Assembly (NCBI GenBank): GCA_964017185.1
Contig: OZ024877.1
Span: forward strand, 8,578,701 to 8,642,700
Length of the DNA: 64,000 nucleotides
Source of the DNA: Rugalucina vietnamica
Taxonomy: Eukaryota; Mollusca; Bivalvia; Lucinida; Lucinidae
Direction of reading: 5' to 3'
Shown here: piece after piece, positions 12,182-23,900 of the stretch
Position numbering within the stretch: the first letter of the stretch is position 1
How the letters are laid out: every line of letters starts with the position of its first letter
The notes under the pieces: generated by a model
The model's database searches: none
Seen by the model: the letters and a program-made list of their open reading frames with translations, nothing else
Told to the model about the DNA's origin: nothing
Program-made: the position numbers and the translations under genes

Positions 12182-12535
12182 TTGCGTCGCTCAAGACATT
12201 CGCTTGTCACTGTTGTTCAGTATGCTTATTTTGTGAATCAGAATTTAATCAATTTCATAACTTTTCATCAAGAACAATTTTTACCTGTCGGAGTAGAACT
12301 CTTAGCCCTCAACTCCAGTAAACTGTTTCCACAAATAATGAGGTTTCTGGAGAGTTTTATTCATATTGTTATGATTCGAAACATCAATGATAAAACTGCA
12401 GCTTCTGCGATCACTGCATATTTTACATGTGAGCAATCATTAGTAATATTACATAAAAACCTGGAAGTATTGTACGTGTATATATGGGTGTTTCTTGAGC
12501 CACACTGCAACAGAACAGAGAATGGGGAGAGTTGA
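12182..12535 (+). other. 117-codon open reading frame, coding status doubtful
   Basis: An open frame in non-repeat DNA between element C and a MITE. I recognise no domain, and the composition matches its surroundings. The start is not supported by any splice or promoter signal. It is listed only because it is one of the longer frames outside repeats. Confidence 0.12.
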
Positions 12536-12594
12536 GCTTCTGTCTGATCAAGTTGGTAAGAGCAAATATTATCTGAATATTTTCGCTTACACCT

Positions 12595-13258
12595 GGGCCC
12601 GAGGTTATAAAACTTTTTTCATCCTCAACTCAGCTGAGACTATATAATAAGAATCTTACATGAGTGTCAGGTATAGATAGACAAATCTGTCCCGAGGGTC
12701 GCATTTTGGCATCACGAGGCTCACCGAGTGACGCCAAATTGTGACGCGAGGGACAGATTTGTCTATCCATACCTTACACGAATGATGGATTCTTTTTCTT
12801 GCATGCCTTAATGCGGCGAAGCTTGATTTTTATGCTATTTACCTAGAAAAATGCTGCAATCTCGGTGTCCGCCATTTTGAATTAAAACGTTTTGACGTCA
12901 TTGTGACTTGTGCGCTTAGCGATGAAATTACGTGACGTCCTATACAACCAATGTTAAAAAAGAACACTTGAACGCAGGGTGTGACCAGGGTGAGATAACG
13001 AGGGTGATATAAGAATTTCTCACATGGGGTAAAACGTAAGATTTCTCTATCTGGTGTGCAAGATTAAAGTTTATCCTGCTCATAAATGTTAAAATGCCAA
13101 AATTGTTGGCATTTTAACGTAAGCAGGATAAAATACAGGATATGGTGATCTAAGCCTGAAATTTCAATTTATTTGGGCTATTTCAGTAAGTGTGAGCATT
13201 CAAAGTTTTAGTCTCAGCTGAGTTGAGCATGAAAAAAGTTTTATAACCTTGAGGTCCA
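12595..13258 (+). mobile_element. Family R MITE, copy 1, with a nested insertion
   Basis: Inverted tips: GGGCCCGAGGTTATAAAAC and GTTTTATAACCTTGAGGTCC, followed inward by CTCAACTCAGCTGAGAC and its inverse. An inner hairpin carries TTATCCTGCTCATAAATG. Copies at 53261-53505 and 56744-56972 are only ~240 bp long. The extra ~400 bp here (about 12646-13060) is a second element with its own inverted repeat. Confidence 0.8.
12646..13060. mobile_element. Inverted-repeat element nested in the family R MITE
   Basis: AGGTATAGATAGACAAATCT at 12670-12689 is mirrored at 12750-12772, with GTCCC and GGGAC inside. The outer ends (TAAGAATCTTACATGAG and CTCACATGGGGTAAAACGTA) are roughly inverted. The exact borders are uncertain. 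Confidence 0.5.
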
Positions 13259-13552
13259 GATGAGGGTTCTTGGAACTGCTGTGATTCTGCTGCAGGGTGG
13301 CTCATAAGGTATATAAATGTCATGATTGCTTTGATAAGTTATTTGTTCTTAATATGAAGTAGTGTTTTAGTATTTTATGCACATAAATTATGAATTTTCT
13401 TGGAATATGTAAACAATGACATCTACCCTTGTGTGATGATTAATAAACTGGAAATTCCAGATTTCAATAGTTTGTTTTATGCCCTCTTATCAGAAATGTC
13501 AAGTGTAGAAAATAGAGCAGTTCAAGTGCAGAGATGTAAGTGCAGAATAACT

Positions 13553-13796
13553 CAGGGCCCAGTTGTTCAAAATTAACAATGCCGTTAGTTAACGATTCGT
13601 TAAAATTTCAAAGGGCAATATTACAAAAACACTTATTTTTTAGTTGAAAAAATGTGAAAATTCTTTGCATTGGGATCCTCACATTTTCTCAACAAAAAAT
13701 AACCATGTATTTGCTTTTGAAGTCTACATATAATTATAACAAACTGAGCGCTTAACGACAGGGTTAAGCTAACAAGTTTTGAACAACCGGGCCCTG
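13553..13796. mobile_element. MITE with CAGGGCCC tips
   Basis: CAGGGCCCAGTTGTTCAAAA at 13553-13572 is inverted as TTTTGAACAACCGGGCCCTG, ending at 13796. Within it, GTTAACGATTCGTTAA and CGCTTAACGACAGGGTTAAG are rough internal inversions. 244 bp, non-coding. The CAGGG tip would suit a hAT-type MITE, but no 8-bp duplication is visible. Confidence 0.75.
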
Positions 13797-14270
13797 GTGT
13801 CAAGCATACTACACCATCATCTTTTGTATCAAATATTTTGTCTAGTCAGATCAGGCTTATGCACCAGTCATTTGTAAACACAGCCCCCCACCCCCACGCC
13901 TACGGGGAATGGTGGGGATAATGACAAACAGTTTTCAGTGCCCTGCTATAAGCCCCACCCCCGCGTTAAAAACTTGAGGTCAAAACTAAGCTCTTTGCCC
14001 TGATCTCCCCAATGTCAAGATCCTAATGTGAAAACCCCAATTCCCTTGCACTGCAGGGACAATGAAGTAATTGCCCCACACTTTAGCCCGGCTATCCCCC
14101 ACCTCAGTAGGTGGAGGGCAGTGGTTGTAAATAATGTGCATTATTTTTATAGAGTACACATACCATGGGTACTGAATATTGAATTTTCTAACAAAGACCA
14201 GGATATGAGTGTTTTACAGACAAGCTAAGAAAAACTCAACAGAGTAATGACATCAAGAAAACTGTGTAGT

Positions 14271-14540
14271 GTATACCCCCTTGAACCCCACATTTATATA
14301 GCAAAACTGGGGTATGCAGGGGTATACCTATTTTTCTCATTTTTGTTCCAAAACATAGATTGTGGGTACTCGTTAGAACCACCTCATCAAGGCAGTTCTA
14401 AACCGCCTCATCGAGGCGGTTCTAACGTGTACCCACAAACTATGTTTTGAGTAAAAATAGGAACAATATGAATACTGAAAATTTTCAACTTTTACAACTT
14501 CAGAAAAATCTGTATATTGCATGGGCGATTTTTGGTAATG
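14271..14540 (+). mobile_element. Family S hairpin MITE, copy 1
   Basis: Starts GTATACCCCCTTGAACCCCA and ends near 'gcatgggcgatttttggtaatg'. The centre is a strong hairpin: GTGGGTACTCGTTAGAACC... pairs with ...GGTTCTAACGTGTACCCAC, with a doubled CCGCCTC/GAGGCGG tip. Other copies lie at 17217, 24360, 34652 and (partial) 43855. Confidence 0.8.
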
Positions 14541-14568
14541 AGGTGAGCAAAAGAGTATCTGAATCTTG

Positions 14569-16072
14569 TTAGCTCACCTGAGCCGTAAGGCTCACAAGGT
14601 GATCTTATAGGATGGCCATGATCCGGCGTCCGTCCGTCGTCCACCCGTCCGTCGTCGTCCACCATTTTCAAAGATCTCCTCTGAAACCGCTTGGCCAATC
14701 AAAGCCAAATTTTATATGAAGCATCTATAGGAAGGGGGAACCAGTGTGTATATAAATAATCCAGGTCACATGACCAAGATGGCCCCCATGCCCATATATG
14801 GTAAAAACCTTTAAAAATCTTCTTCTCCAGAACCCAAAAACCTAGGATCTTGAAACTTGGCATGTAGCATAAGGGACTCAAGGTCCACAATGTATATATA
14901 AATCATGACTCTGTGATGACCTTGACCTATTTTACGGCAAGGTCAACATAGGTTGCCAATGCATTTGAATGGGGAAAACTTTTAAAATGTCATTTAAAGT
15001 GAAAGTCTTGCAGGAAATGGGCAGTAGGACTGAATATTAATGATTCTGAAAAAAATGGACCCCAAGGGCTCATATGCCCCCACCCCGGGGCAATATACAT
15101 GTATATCTCCATAATAATCAAACATTTTCTTCTGAAACCTCTTGGCCAATCAAAGTCAAATTTTATGTGAAGCATCTATAGGATGGGGTAACCAGTGTAT
15201 ATATAAAAAATCCAGGTCACATGACCAAGATGCCCATATATGGTAAAAACCCTTCAAAAATCTTCTTCTCCGGAACCGGTTGACTGATTTCAACGAAACT
15301 TGGCATGAGTATTGATGACTCAAGTACTACAATGTGTATATAAATCATGACCCAGTGATGACCTTGGCCTATTTTACGGCAAGGTCAACATAGGTTGCCA
15401 ATGCATTTGAATGGGGAAAACTTTTGAAATGTCATTTAAAGTGAAAGTCTTGCAGGAAATGCACAGTAGGACTGAATATTAATGATTCTGAAAAAGATTG
15501 GTCCCCAGGAGCTTCTATGCCCCCACCCCGTGGCAGTATACATATATATTTCCATAATATTCAAACATCTTCTCCTCTGAAACCACTCGGCCAATCAAAG
15601 CCAAATTTTATGTGAAGCATCTATAGGATGGGGTAACCAATGTGTATATAAATAATCCAGGTCACATGACCAAGATGGCCGCCATGCCTATATATGGTAA
15701 AAACCCTTCAAAAATCTTCTTCTCCGGAACCGGTGGACGGATTTCAAAGAAACTTGGCATGAAGCATTGATGGCTAAAGTACTATAATGTGTATATAAAT
15801 CATGACCCTGTGGTGACCTTGACCTATTTGACGACAAGGTCAACATAGGTTGCCAATGCATTTGAATGGGGAAAACTGTTAACATGTCATTTAAAGGGAA
15901 TAAATAAAATAGAAATTGGCAAATGGACAGAATATTGATTATTCTGAAAACAAATGGCCCAAGGGCTTCATCTGCTCCTGCACTGGGGCTAAATACCATA
16001 ATATTCAAACATGTTTATTGGCATATGTAGCAGATTTCAGGTGAGCGTTTACAGGACCATTGGTCCTCTGGT
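14569..16072 (+). mobile_element. Second copy of the element A family (element B)
   Basis: Left tip TTAGCTCACCTGAGCCGTAAG and right tip CAGGTGAGCGTTTACAGG followed by ACCATTGGTCCTCTGGT match element A. About three ~450-bp units carry 'ccaggtcacatgaccaagat', 'tgaccttgacctattttacg' and 'gaaacttggcatg'. The repeats are clearly diverged from element A, so the two copies did not arise by a recent local duplication. Non-coding. Confidence 0.8.
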
Positions 16073-16374
16073 TAGATTACCACTCTATTTAAAATGGATT
16101 GAAAGAAAGCACAATAATTGTTGTATCAGATTTTTATTAGAAGTTGGTTTCTTGGTCTAGTATCATACAGTCATAAGCAAACAACAGTTTTAACAGAAAC
16201 AGGCTGTTAGTACAATTTGGAATGTTGCATATGGTAAATGGACGTACAGAAAGAGATAATGTATACTTCATGATAAAAGTCTCAATAATTTGTGACAACA
16301 AAAAATATTTTTTTGACAAAACATGTTACTGACCATTTTTGTTCTGGCTAGATAGCTATTTAAATCCCACAATA

Positions 16375-16675
16375 TCCTCAATGCTGAATTTCAAGCTCCT
16401 TTAACTGTACAGCCTGGTTTGTTTGTTTGTACTGAGGCTCAACGTCCCAGTCAACAATTTTTCAGTCATGTCGGGATGGAGCCAAGGCTTCCTGGGTTTA
16501 ACCAGTACTGTAGGGACTTAATGTGTCTTGCTCAAGGACACAACACAGTGCCACATGTGGGGATCGAACCCAGGACCTCTCAATTCGGAGTCCGACAATC
16601 TACCACTACGCCACCGCGCTCCCTGGTTTGTGTCTGAACTGATTTACATGCCAGTTTTCTCATGACGAGACTCAA
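16375..16675 (-). mobile_element. Family P MITE, copy 5 (partial, split by a SINE)
   Basis: Half of a family P MITE ('gaatttcaagctcc...ctgtacagcctggtttgt', then 'gtgtctgaac...ttttctcatgacgagactc'), broken at 16422 by the SINE at 16423-16621. Confidence 0.7.
16423..16621 (-). mobile_element. tRNA-derived SINE (family T), inserted in a MITE
   Basis: Minus-strand SINE. The tRNA-like head is at the right end (GGGAGCGCGGTGGCGTAGTGG, with B box GGTTCGATCC) and the tail at the left ends in TTGACTGGGACGTTGAGCC plus (AAAC)n. It is flanked by a perfect 10-bp direct repeat, CCTGGTTTGT (16413-16422, 16622-16631), as expected for LINE-driven retroposition. Confidence 0.9.
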
Positions 16676-16732
16676 AACATTCATCATCAAATATGCACAT
16701 TCTCTGCAAACAACATGATAAGATTTAATATT

Positions 16733-17135
16733 CTAGTCAACAATTGTTCTGTCATGTCTGAACAGAGTTGCAGCTTCCCAGGTTTTAATCAGTGCTTGGG
16801 AGTTACTGTGCATTGCTCAATGACACAACATGGTGCCGCCAGTTGGGACATCTCGATTTGAGCCGCGCCATGACAAAACCGGATTTTTGCCTAGGCGAAA
16901 ACAAAGGCGCAGATCAGCTTCGCGGTAACCGCGAAGCTGATCAGCGCCTTTGTTTTCGCTACTCCGATAGTACAATTCCTCTTCTACCTAAATCCGAAAT
17001 TTCAAGCTTCTAGCTCTTTTCTGAGCTTGTACAGGCCGGTTTGTGTCGGACCTGGTCGGAAACCCCGAAGAACGGTTTTCTCGCGTCGCGGCTCATTTGG
17101 AGTCTGATACTCTACCACTACCCCACTGTGCCCCA
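16733..17135 (-). mobile_element. tRNA-derived SINE (family T), interrupted by a MITE
   Basis: The two parts, 16733-16859 and 17099-17135, together match the body and tRNA head of the SINE at 16423. They are separated by the family P MITE at 16860-17094. Confidence 0.8.
16860..17094 (-). mobile_element. Family P MITE, copy 6, inside a SINE
   Basis: Tips GAGCCGCGCCATG and CGTCGCGGCTC; 4-bp duplication ATTT at 16856-16859 and 17095-17098. The SINE sequence reads through cleanly when the MITE and one ATTT are ignored, which confirms both borders. The core palindrome has the GCGGTAACCGC variant. Confidence 0.92.
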
Positions 17136-17216
17136 CAACATGATGATGTGATACATGAGCCATTTCATGGATAGAACAGTACTTCTTACATCAGGAAAAC
17201 ATGTCAGTGAAATAAA

Positions 17217-17475
17217 TATCCCCTTAAACCCCACTTTTATATAAGCAAAACTGGGGTATACAGGGTTATACAAATTTTCTTATTTTTTATCCAAAACATA
17301 GATTGTGGGTACTCGTTTGAACCACCTCACAGAGGTGGTTCTAATGTACCCACAATCAATGTTTCGAGCAAAAATATTATAAGTTAAGTATCGAAAACTT
17401 TCCAATGAAGTTTTCAATTTTTGCTTCTGAAAAAAAAATTGCTGTATATTGAATGGGCAAGTTTTTGTAATGTAA
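17217..17475 (+). mobile_element. Family S hairpin MITE, copy 2
   Basis: Starts TATCCCCTTAAACCCCAC. The central hairpin is GTGGGTACTCGTTTGAACCA paired with TGGTTCTAATGTACCCAC. It ends near 'gcaagtttttgtaatg'. Confidence 0.75.
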
Positions 17476-17483
17476 ATCCTGAA

Positions 17484-17556
17484 ATTTCAAGCCTGTTTTG
17501 TGACAGACCTGGGCAGAAACCCCTCAGATTGGTTTTCTTGTGACACAGTTCAGTCA
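17484..17556 (-). mobile_element. Family P MITE fragment, copy 7
   Basis: Only the 'gaaatttcaagcctg...ggttttcttgtgacac' end survives, directly next to the family S MITE. Confidence 0.5.
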
Positions 17557-17613
17557 TAAGTTTACTTACACAAGACAATCTAAATTGATCTGGTTTCAAC
17601 CAACCAACAAACA

Positions 17614-17845
17614 AGCCACATCATGAGAAAACAAACACCTTGCATAGGCAAAAAGAAAGGCGCAGACCAGTTTCACAGTAACTATGAAGCTGATCAGCGC
17701 CTTTGTTTTTGCTACATCTAAATCCAAAATTTCCAGCCTCTAGCCATCTTCTGTGCTTGTACAGCTCGGTTTGTGTCAGACCTGTTAGAAAACCACATTG
17801 TTGGTTTTAGAAAACCACATTGTTGGTTTTCTCATGATGCGGCTC
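17614..17845 (-). mobile_element. Family P MITE, copy 8
   Basis: Tips AAGCCACATCATGAG and CTCATGATGCGGCTC. The core is decayed (CAGTTTCACAGTAACTATGAAGC). A ~27-bp internal direct duplication ('agaaaaccacattgttggttt') lies near the right end. Confidence 0.8.
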
Positions 17846-19914
17846 AAATATTATTGTAAGTGGAAAATTCTGGGGAATGAATTGACAAGCAAGTATTTGT
17901 GTAATATCAAAAACATTTAGAAAGATGATCAGCAAGAACTTGGAATTTGCGAGACCATAAATAACTGAACATTTCGTTTTTGAGAACATTCAGAACAAAG
18001 AAAGCCTTGATTTTTTATGGTTAAAACATTGCTAACAAAGTGGATGTAACAAGTGACAGCAGTCTTTTAAACAATGGCAAAATGTAAATGCATGGACTTA
18101 AAATATCTACAAATATTAAAACGAAAATTGGTTGCCACACTTACTGATAAAATGAACAAATATACAAAGAATTCTGAGACAGAGTAGTCATGACATAGAA
18201 GGGAACACAAATGAACAAAGATAATATGAACCAGGGCTAGTAACTAGAAAACATCGTAAGTTCCCATACTTACGACAAACCTATGATGGTCTTAAGATGA
18301 CAAACTTAAAATTTATGCCCTAGCTTTTCCAGTTACTCTAAGTTAACATTACTTTTTGAAATGAAAGATGCCACTGTCTAAGATAGGACAATGCTACTGT
18401 GGACTTAGTTGATTGTAAAGTTACAATGCTGTTAAGCTGTCACCGTAACTTAAGGTCCTTTTCAGTTATTCGCCATGATCCTCAAGACATACTTAAGCTG
18501 GTCGTAAGTTGATTTTAAGCTTAAGATGGCTTTGAGTTACCAACCCCAGATCCTCTATATAGCGATTTAAACTTGTAAACTCTCATACACTAACTGTCTG
18601 AGAAGCAAAAATGAGCAGAATAAGTTCAATTTTTTAATTTTACTGAATAAATTTCCCTGCACAAATCTGTTAAAAATTAAGCTTTGTCAACCTGATTAAA
18701 CAAGACTGGCTACTTTGAGCATTCAGTCCAAAGAAAAATTAATATAAATCTTCAAACATATAAATATAGATTAAAATAGAAATATTTCCTTTACAAATGA
18801 GCAATACAAGACAGCCATATTGCACATTAATAGAAGACCAACATACTGCAAAACGGTTCTAGCTAATCTATATTTGGAATTTTACCAGAACTATATTTTG
18901 GGTATCCATTTTACGCAACTAAAATATTTGGGAGTTCAGCTAATCAAATCTAAGTGATCTACATAAACTGCATTATCTGAATCCTGTCTTGCGCACGTTT
19001 ATATGAACACTAAAGGCACAGATCAGCAGTTCTGCTATGCATGCTAATCAGTGCTTACCATTTTTTACTGTTTCAATTGTATAAACTCTTAATTCTTTAT
19101 TTGGAGCATTTATCCTGCTACCTTAGCTGTGCAGCATGGGTTTTAGCTGACATGATCTTAATGTCAAATTGTACCTAGCAATACTAAATATTTGCAGAGG
19201 TATCATTTTCTCAACAGACACTTATAACACTGAACAAACACAATGCATAGAGCACATATATCTCAAGCCACCATTTTATGGTATTTCATGGTGTAATTTC
19301 CATATTATACATGTACGGGCAGTATGAAATACTACAACATTTTTGAACATGTTCAATATTACTCTTGACAACCTCAAACATTGAAATACATTTAATCTAA
19401 TTAAGTTGCCGAAACATTTAAAATTCTCTCTGTCACACTCAAAACAAATATTTCTCCCTTCTGAAGCTGCAATGGAAAGATACAATCTATTAAAGCAAAG
19501 ATGGATTTATCACTCTAGCTTGGGTAGCTAGTTTTGATATCTAGAAATTAAAGCAGCTAGTTTTGATATCTAGAAATTAAAGCATCTCATAGTAGGGCAG
19601 CTTGTGCCTGATTAGGCAGGAAACCACAGACAGACTTTGTTTATAAGTCTGACATTTTAGTCAACAACTTTTCAGTAACATCAAGAAATGCCACATTGCT
19701 ATTCTTACGCAGCTCATACCACTGCAAAAGCTCAGTACATACAGATAAGGACTCATTCTAACCAAGGACATGCTTTTAGCTACATTATTGTATACAAAGT
19801 TAAAAAATCAGGTTCTTTAACAAAAACATAGACATAAATAGGCCTCCACATGACAAAGCAACATATTGATTTTGATCAAGCAAAGACCAAGAATAGTATG
19901 TTTGTATTGAGTCA
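17846..19914. other. Non-coding stretch, no clear feature
   Basis: AT-rich sequence downstream of NEK11. I see no exon, RNA gene or complete mobile element. A degenerate family P core ('aaggcacagatcagcagttc') is near 19014, a 25-bp direct repeat ('agctagttttgatatctagaaattaaagc') near 19525-19585, and a SINE tail fragment near 19660. The NEK11 3' untranslated region may reach into the upper end; AATAAA on the minus strand at about 19097 is one possible poly(A) signal. Confidence 0.5.
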
Positions 19915-20085
19915 ACAGTCAACAATTTTCATGTCATGTCTAGATAGAACCACTGCTACCTGGGTATTATTCAGTTCTCTGGGGAGTTAATGTGGCTTGC
20001 TCAAAGACACAACATGGTGCCCCATGCGGGGATCGAACACAGAACATTTCTATTCAGAGTCTGATCCTCTACTACAGCCCCCACT
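19915..20085 (-). mobile_element. tRNA-derived SINE (family T), degenerate copy
   Basis: Matches the body of the SINE at 16423 ('gtcaacaattttcatgtcatgtc', 'gcttgctcaaagacacaac', 'ggggatcgaacacag', 'gagtctgatcctctac') with many substitutions. Older than the copies at 16423 and 28516. Confidence 0.7.
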
Positions 20086-20790
20086 AACAAAAATTTATCT
20101 AAAGCTACCAATCTAAAAGGTCATCTGTTGCACGCCACAGGTCAGCTAGCTAAGGTCATGAAGTGTGGCCAAAATCTAACATCTATATCACAGGCAATGC
20201 AAGGTAAAATCATAAACAAAATTATTTCTGAAGACAAACACATGTAGATGTAAGTTGTAATGGTTTAAAAAACTGAACAATGCAACAACAAATTACATTA
20301 TTTTTACACAAGAGGGCAAACAGTGTGGACCTAGCTTAGACTGCTTCAAACCAATGCCAGCACTGCTTGGAAGACTAACCGAATGTTACAAGCAGTGAGA
20401 AGCCACCTTCTGTATGAATTCTTAAGTTTGGTTACTAATAAATTAATGCCAGTGTCACAAACTGAACAAAAATATATTCTCATCAGTCTGCCCAAATGTT
20501 TGTTTTGTTAAGGCAGAATGAAGTCACCAGTTTATAACGAGACAAGTTGCATCCATAAATTCTTCATGATCCTCTTGAAGTCAAAACATGAAACTTTATC
20601 AACAAATAACCTCTTTTCTTCAAAACCTTAGCAACAACTCACCATTCCACTATCAAGCATATACTGTTTGAATGCTATGGTGTAGAAAGGTGTCACAATT
20701 GTTGCTCCAAAGGAAATTCATTAGAATTTCACGACATTTTTTGACAACTGACCATTAAATCACATCTACACACGCTACTGCTCAACAGTA

Positions 20791-20992
20791 CTATGATAAT
20801 CCACTACTATGCTGTTCTTCTAAAAACAGTAATTGGTCCACCAGAAAACAGTCACTGGGATTTTTCACAAATTCTCTTAAGCCTTGCATAATGTCTTCTT
20901 CCGTAACTTCTGTTGGCCGTTCATATCTTGCTGTTTTCAAATACCCATAGGCCTTCTCAAACCCTGCTACTCCTAACATCTTTTCACATTCA
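20791..20992 (-). CDS. NEK11: NEK11 coding exon 13 (terminal)
   Basis: In-frame acceptor gtgtAG at 20994-20993. Codes residues 596-662: [52 protein letters not shown], ending S-TAG. This block matches the human NEK11 C-terminus over its whole length. A second AG lies 7 bp upstream (21001-21000). Confidence 0.93.
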
Positions 20993-23900
20993 CTACACAC
21001 TGGTTAAGGACAAAATCATTAGAAATGGGACCAATATTAATTTGTTGGCATATTATATTTTACAAAACCTCACCACATCTTTTAAAGGAAGCTACTCAGT
21101 TACCTGTTAAAATATATCATGTGCACCAGAATGTAACAGTTAAAATATATCATGTGCACCAGAATTTTCCTCCCTATCCTGTTTGCTTATATTGTTGATT
21201 CAGCCAAATGGCCACCCTGTTGGGAAAGATCTAGTCATCCTGCACTTCATGTGTGTTGTAACATTATTTTGATATTTTGTGCTGTATTTTCTTTCCCGCC
21301 TGGTGTCTGGATTGGGATTTTAAATTTGACTGAAGAATCTCTGTGCCTTCTATTCTTATTTATCTAATAAGAGCTGTCGCAGGACAGCGTAGCTCGCCTG
21401 ACTTGTGCTTTGCCACTAAATCTATCAAAATCTATGACCCATGACCTTGACCTCAATATCACTCAGGTGGGTCGTGATGGTACAGCCTAAAACCTAAGAC
21501 CAATATCTATAAACATTGCAAAGTATCAACTTGATACATGTACATGTTAAAGACATATAGACTTACACATGTTTAACCAAAACTTAAACACAAAATTTCC
21601 AAGTCCGTGACCTTGATCTGAAGGTCATCCAGGGTGGGTCATGATGGTACTGCATAAAACTTCAGACCAATATCTACCAACATGCAAAGTATCAACTTGA
21701 TCCATTATCATGTTCAAGAGATATAGACTTATAAAAACTTTAACCAAAAACTTTAACACAAAATTTCTTAAGTCTGTGACCTTGACCTCAAGGTCATCCA
21801 GGGTAGGTCATGATGGTACAACATAAAACTTCAGACCAATATCTACCCACATGCAAGGTATCAACTTGATCCATCAACATGTTAAAGAGATATAGACTTG
21901 TAAAAACTTTAACCAAAAACTTTAACACAAAATTTCTGTCCGTGACCTTGACCTCAAGGTCACCCAGGGTGGGTCTTGATGGTACTGCATAAAACTTCAG
22001 ACCAATATCTACCTACATGCAAAGTATCAACTTGATCCATCAACATGTTCAAGAGATATAGACTTATAAAAACTTTAATCAAAAACTTTAACACTTGAGC
22101 AACGCGAACACGAACGCGGACGCCGATGTGACTGCAATAGCTCTTCCTGTACTTTTGTACAGGAGAGCTAAAAACTGAGTCTTGGTTTATGATCTATTTT
22201 CCACATGAAAATGGAAAGAATGAAAATAATGGTACATGTACATTAATCAGTTTCAAGGATACGCCCTAAGGTTTCTGATCTTGGATTCCCTGGCTACAGG
22301 TCCAAAAGCACCAGCCTCAATATCATCTGCCAAGGTGGCTGTGTTCTCTGGAAGAACAAAATATTCAAAGCATTGAGTTGTTTATGAGTCCAGTTATAAA
22401 AGTAGTGCTAATGCTTTTCTTTATCGCATTATTCAAGACAGCAGTAGCATAGTTTACTTAACTCTTGTATACTAATCATTATCCATATTTGAAGTACATG
22501 TATTGATACCTAACAGCTGAGTATTCTCATTTTTTGTATACCTTGCTGTAAATCCATTTTCCTACAATGGGTCTCATTTAGGACTTTTTATGTTACTTGT
22601 TTTCACTAAAGCTAGTAGGATGTAAGAAACAAAGTTGTCAATTTATCTACAAATAATTACTGGAGTGCTAAGAGTTTGGAAACAAGCAGAATATCACTTT
22701 ATAGGCAGAGACTGACAAATGCCATGATCAGGCATACAGGTTGCTGACTTGCATTATTATTATTATTACCTGCATCATCATTCTTATCCAGTACATATTG
22801 CAAATGGTTGTACAGCTCATCCTCATCGTCTTTCTTTGTTAAGGTCACGTCCGACGCCAACTCTGATGCCCCGGACCCAAACATGACGTCGGCGTCGTCG
22901 TCGCTGTCTCCTGTCCTCCGTGGTATCACAGTTTGAGCCTGCTCATCCTCGTCACTGTCACTGGGGGTGAAATCCTCCTCAAACTGGGAGTAGTAGGTGT
23001 TGGCTATGTCAGCATGTTCTGGTATACCTGGAACATAGACAACAACATTAACTATTCTGTACAAAAAATAAACTTTTGTTTGATTGTTTCACATCCACCG
23101 TAAATAGCCATAAGGCCATATGGAGATGGTCAATTATCTATAATATACTGTTTCTGGACAAGCCTTCTTTGGGCAGATTACCAGTATTTAGTGCACATTT
23201 CTTTCATCAAATTGACAACTACGCATACCCTTCTTGAATCAGTGGAAAAGGAAGAATGTCCTATAAACATTTTCATGACCAAATCTGCATGTAAGAAATA
23301 TGCCTCATGTGATGATTGATTGCAAAACCACTTCAATAACAATCAAATCAAATCAAATCAGACAAGTTGTCCATCCAGCTATCATACTCTATAATAGAAT
23401 ACACACAAATCTACATAAAAATTTGAATATCAATCAAATTAGATGAACTATTTATATATAAATCCAAAAATCATGACAAACAATGTTTAAATAAGGGCAG
23501 AAATATCTGCTAAATTGAATGCAGTTATAATGCTAAACAATTATGTTTTTTCTTTCTATGAAAATATGATAACTTTTTAGGAGGATCAGAATGATAAGTT
23601 TTCATAAAAAAGTCTAGCTTTACATGCATTATATAGAAGCTGAATAGCGTCTACTCTCATGCTTTAAAAATTCTTTTAAAAAATTCAAATAAAGAAAAAT
23701 AGGGCATTATGCATATTTTATGTACTAACAGAAGCTCTTATCCTAATTATAAAAGTCAAACAGAAGTAAAGGCATTCCTTTATCAATGAATTCTGCTTCA
23801 TTATCAGAGAAAACACACGATTGACAGCCATCATTTATGTGTATATATTTCAAGGCCTGATACCAAAACCAAGCACTTTTGCAACATTATGAAATAAGAT

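Noticed and set aside
12182..12535. 117-codon gene
   Set aside because: No recognisable domain, no codon bias, no splice or promoter support.
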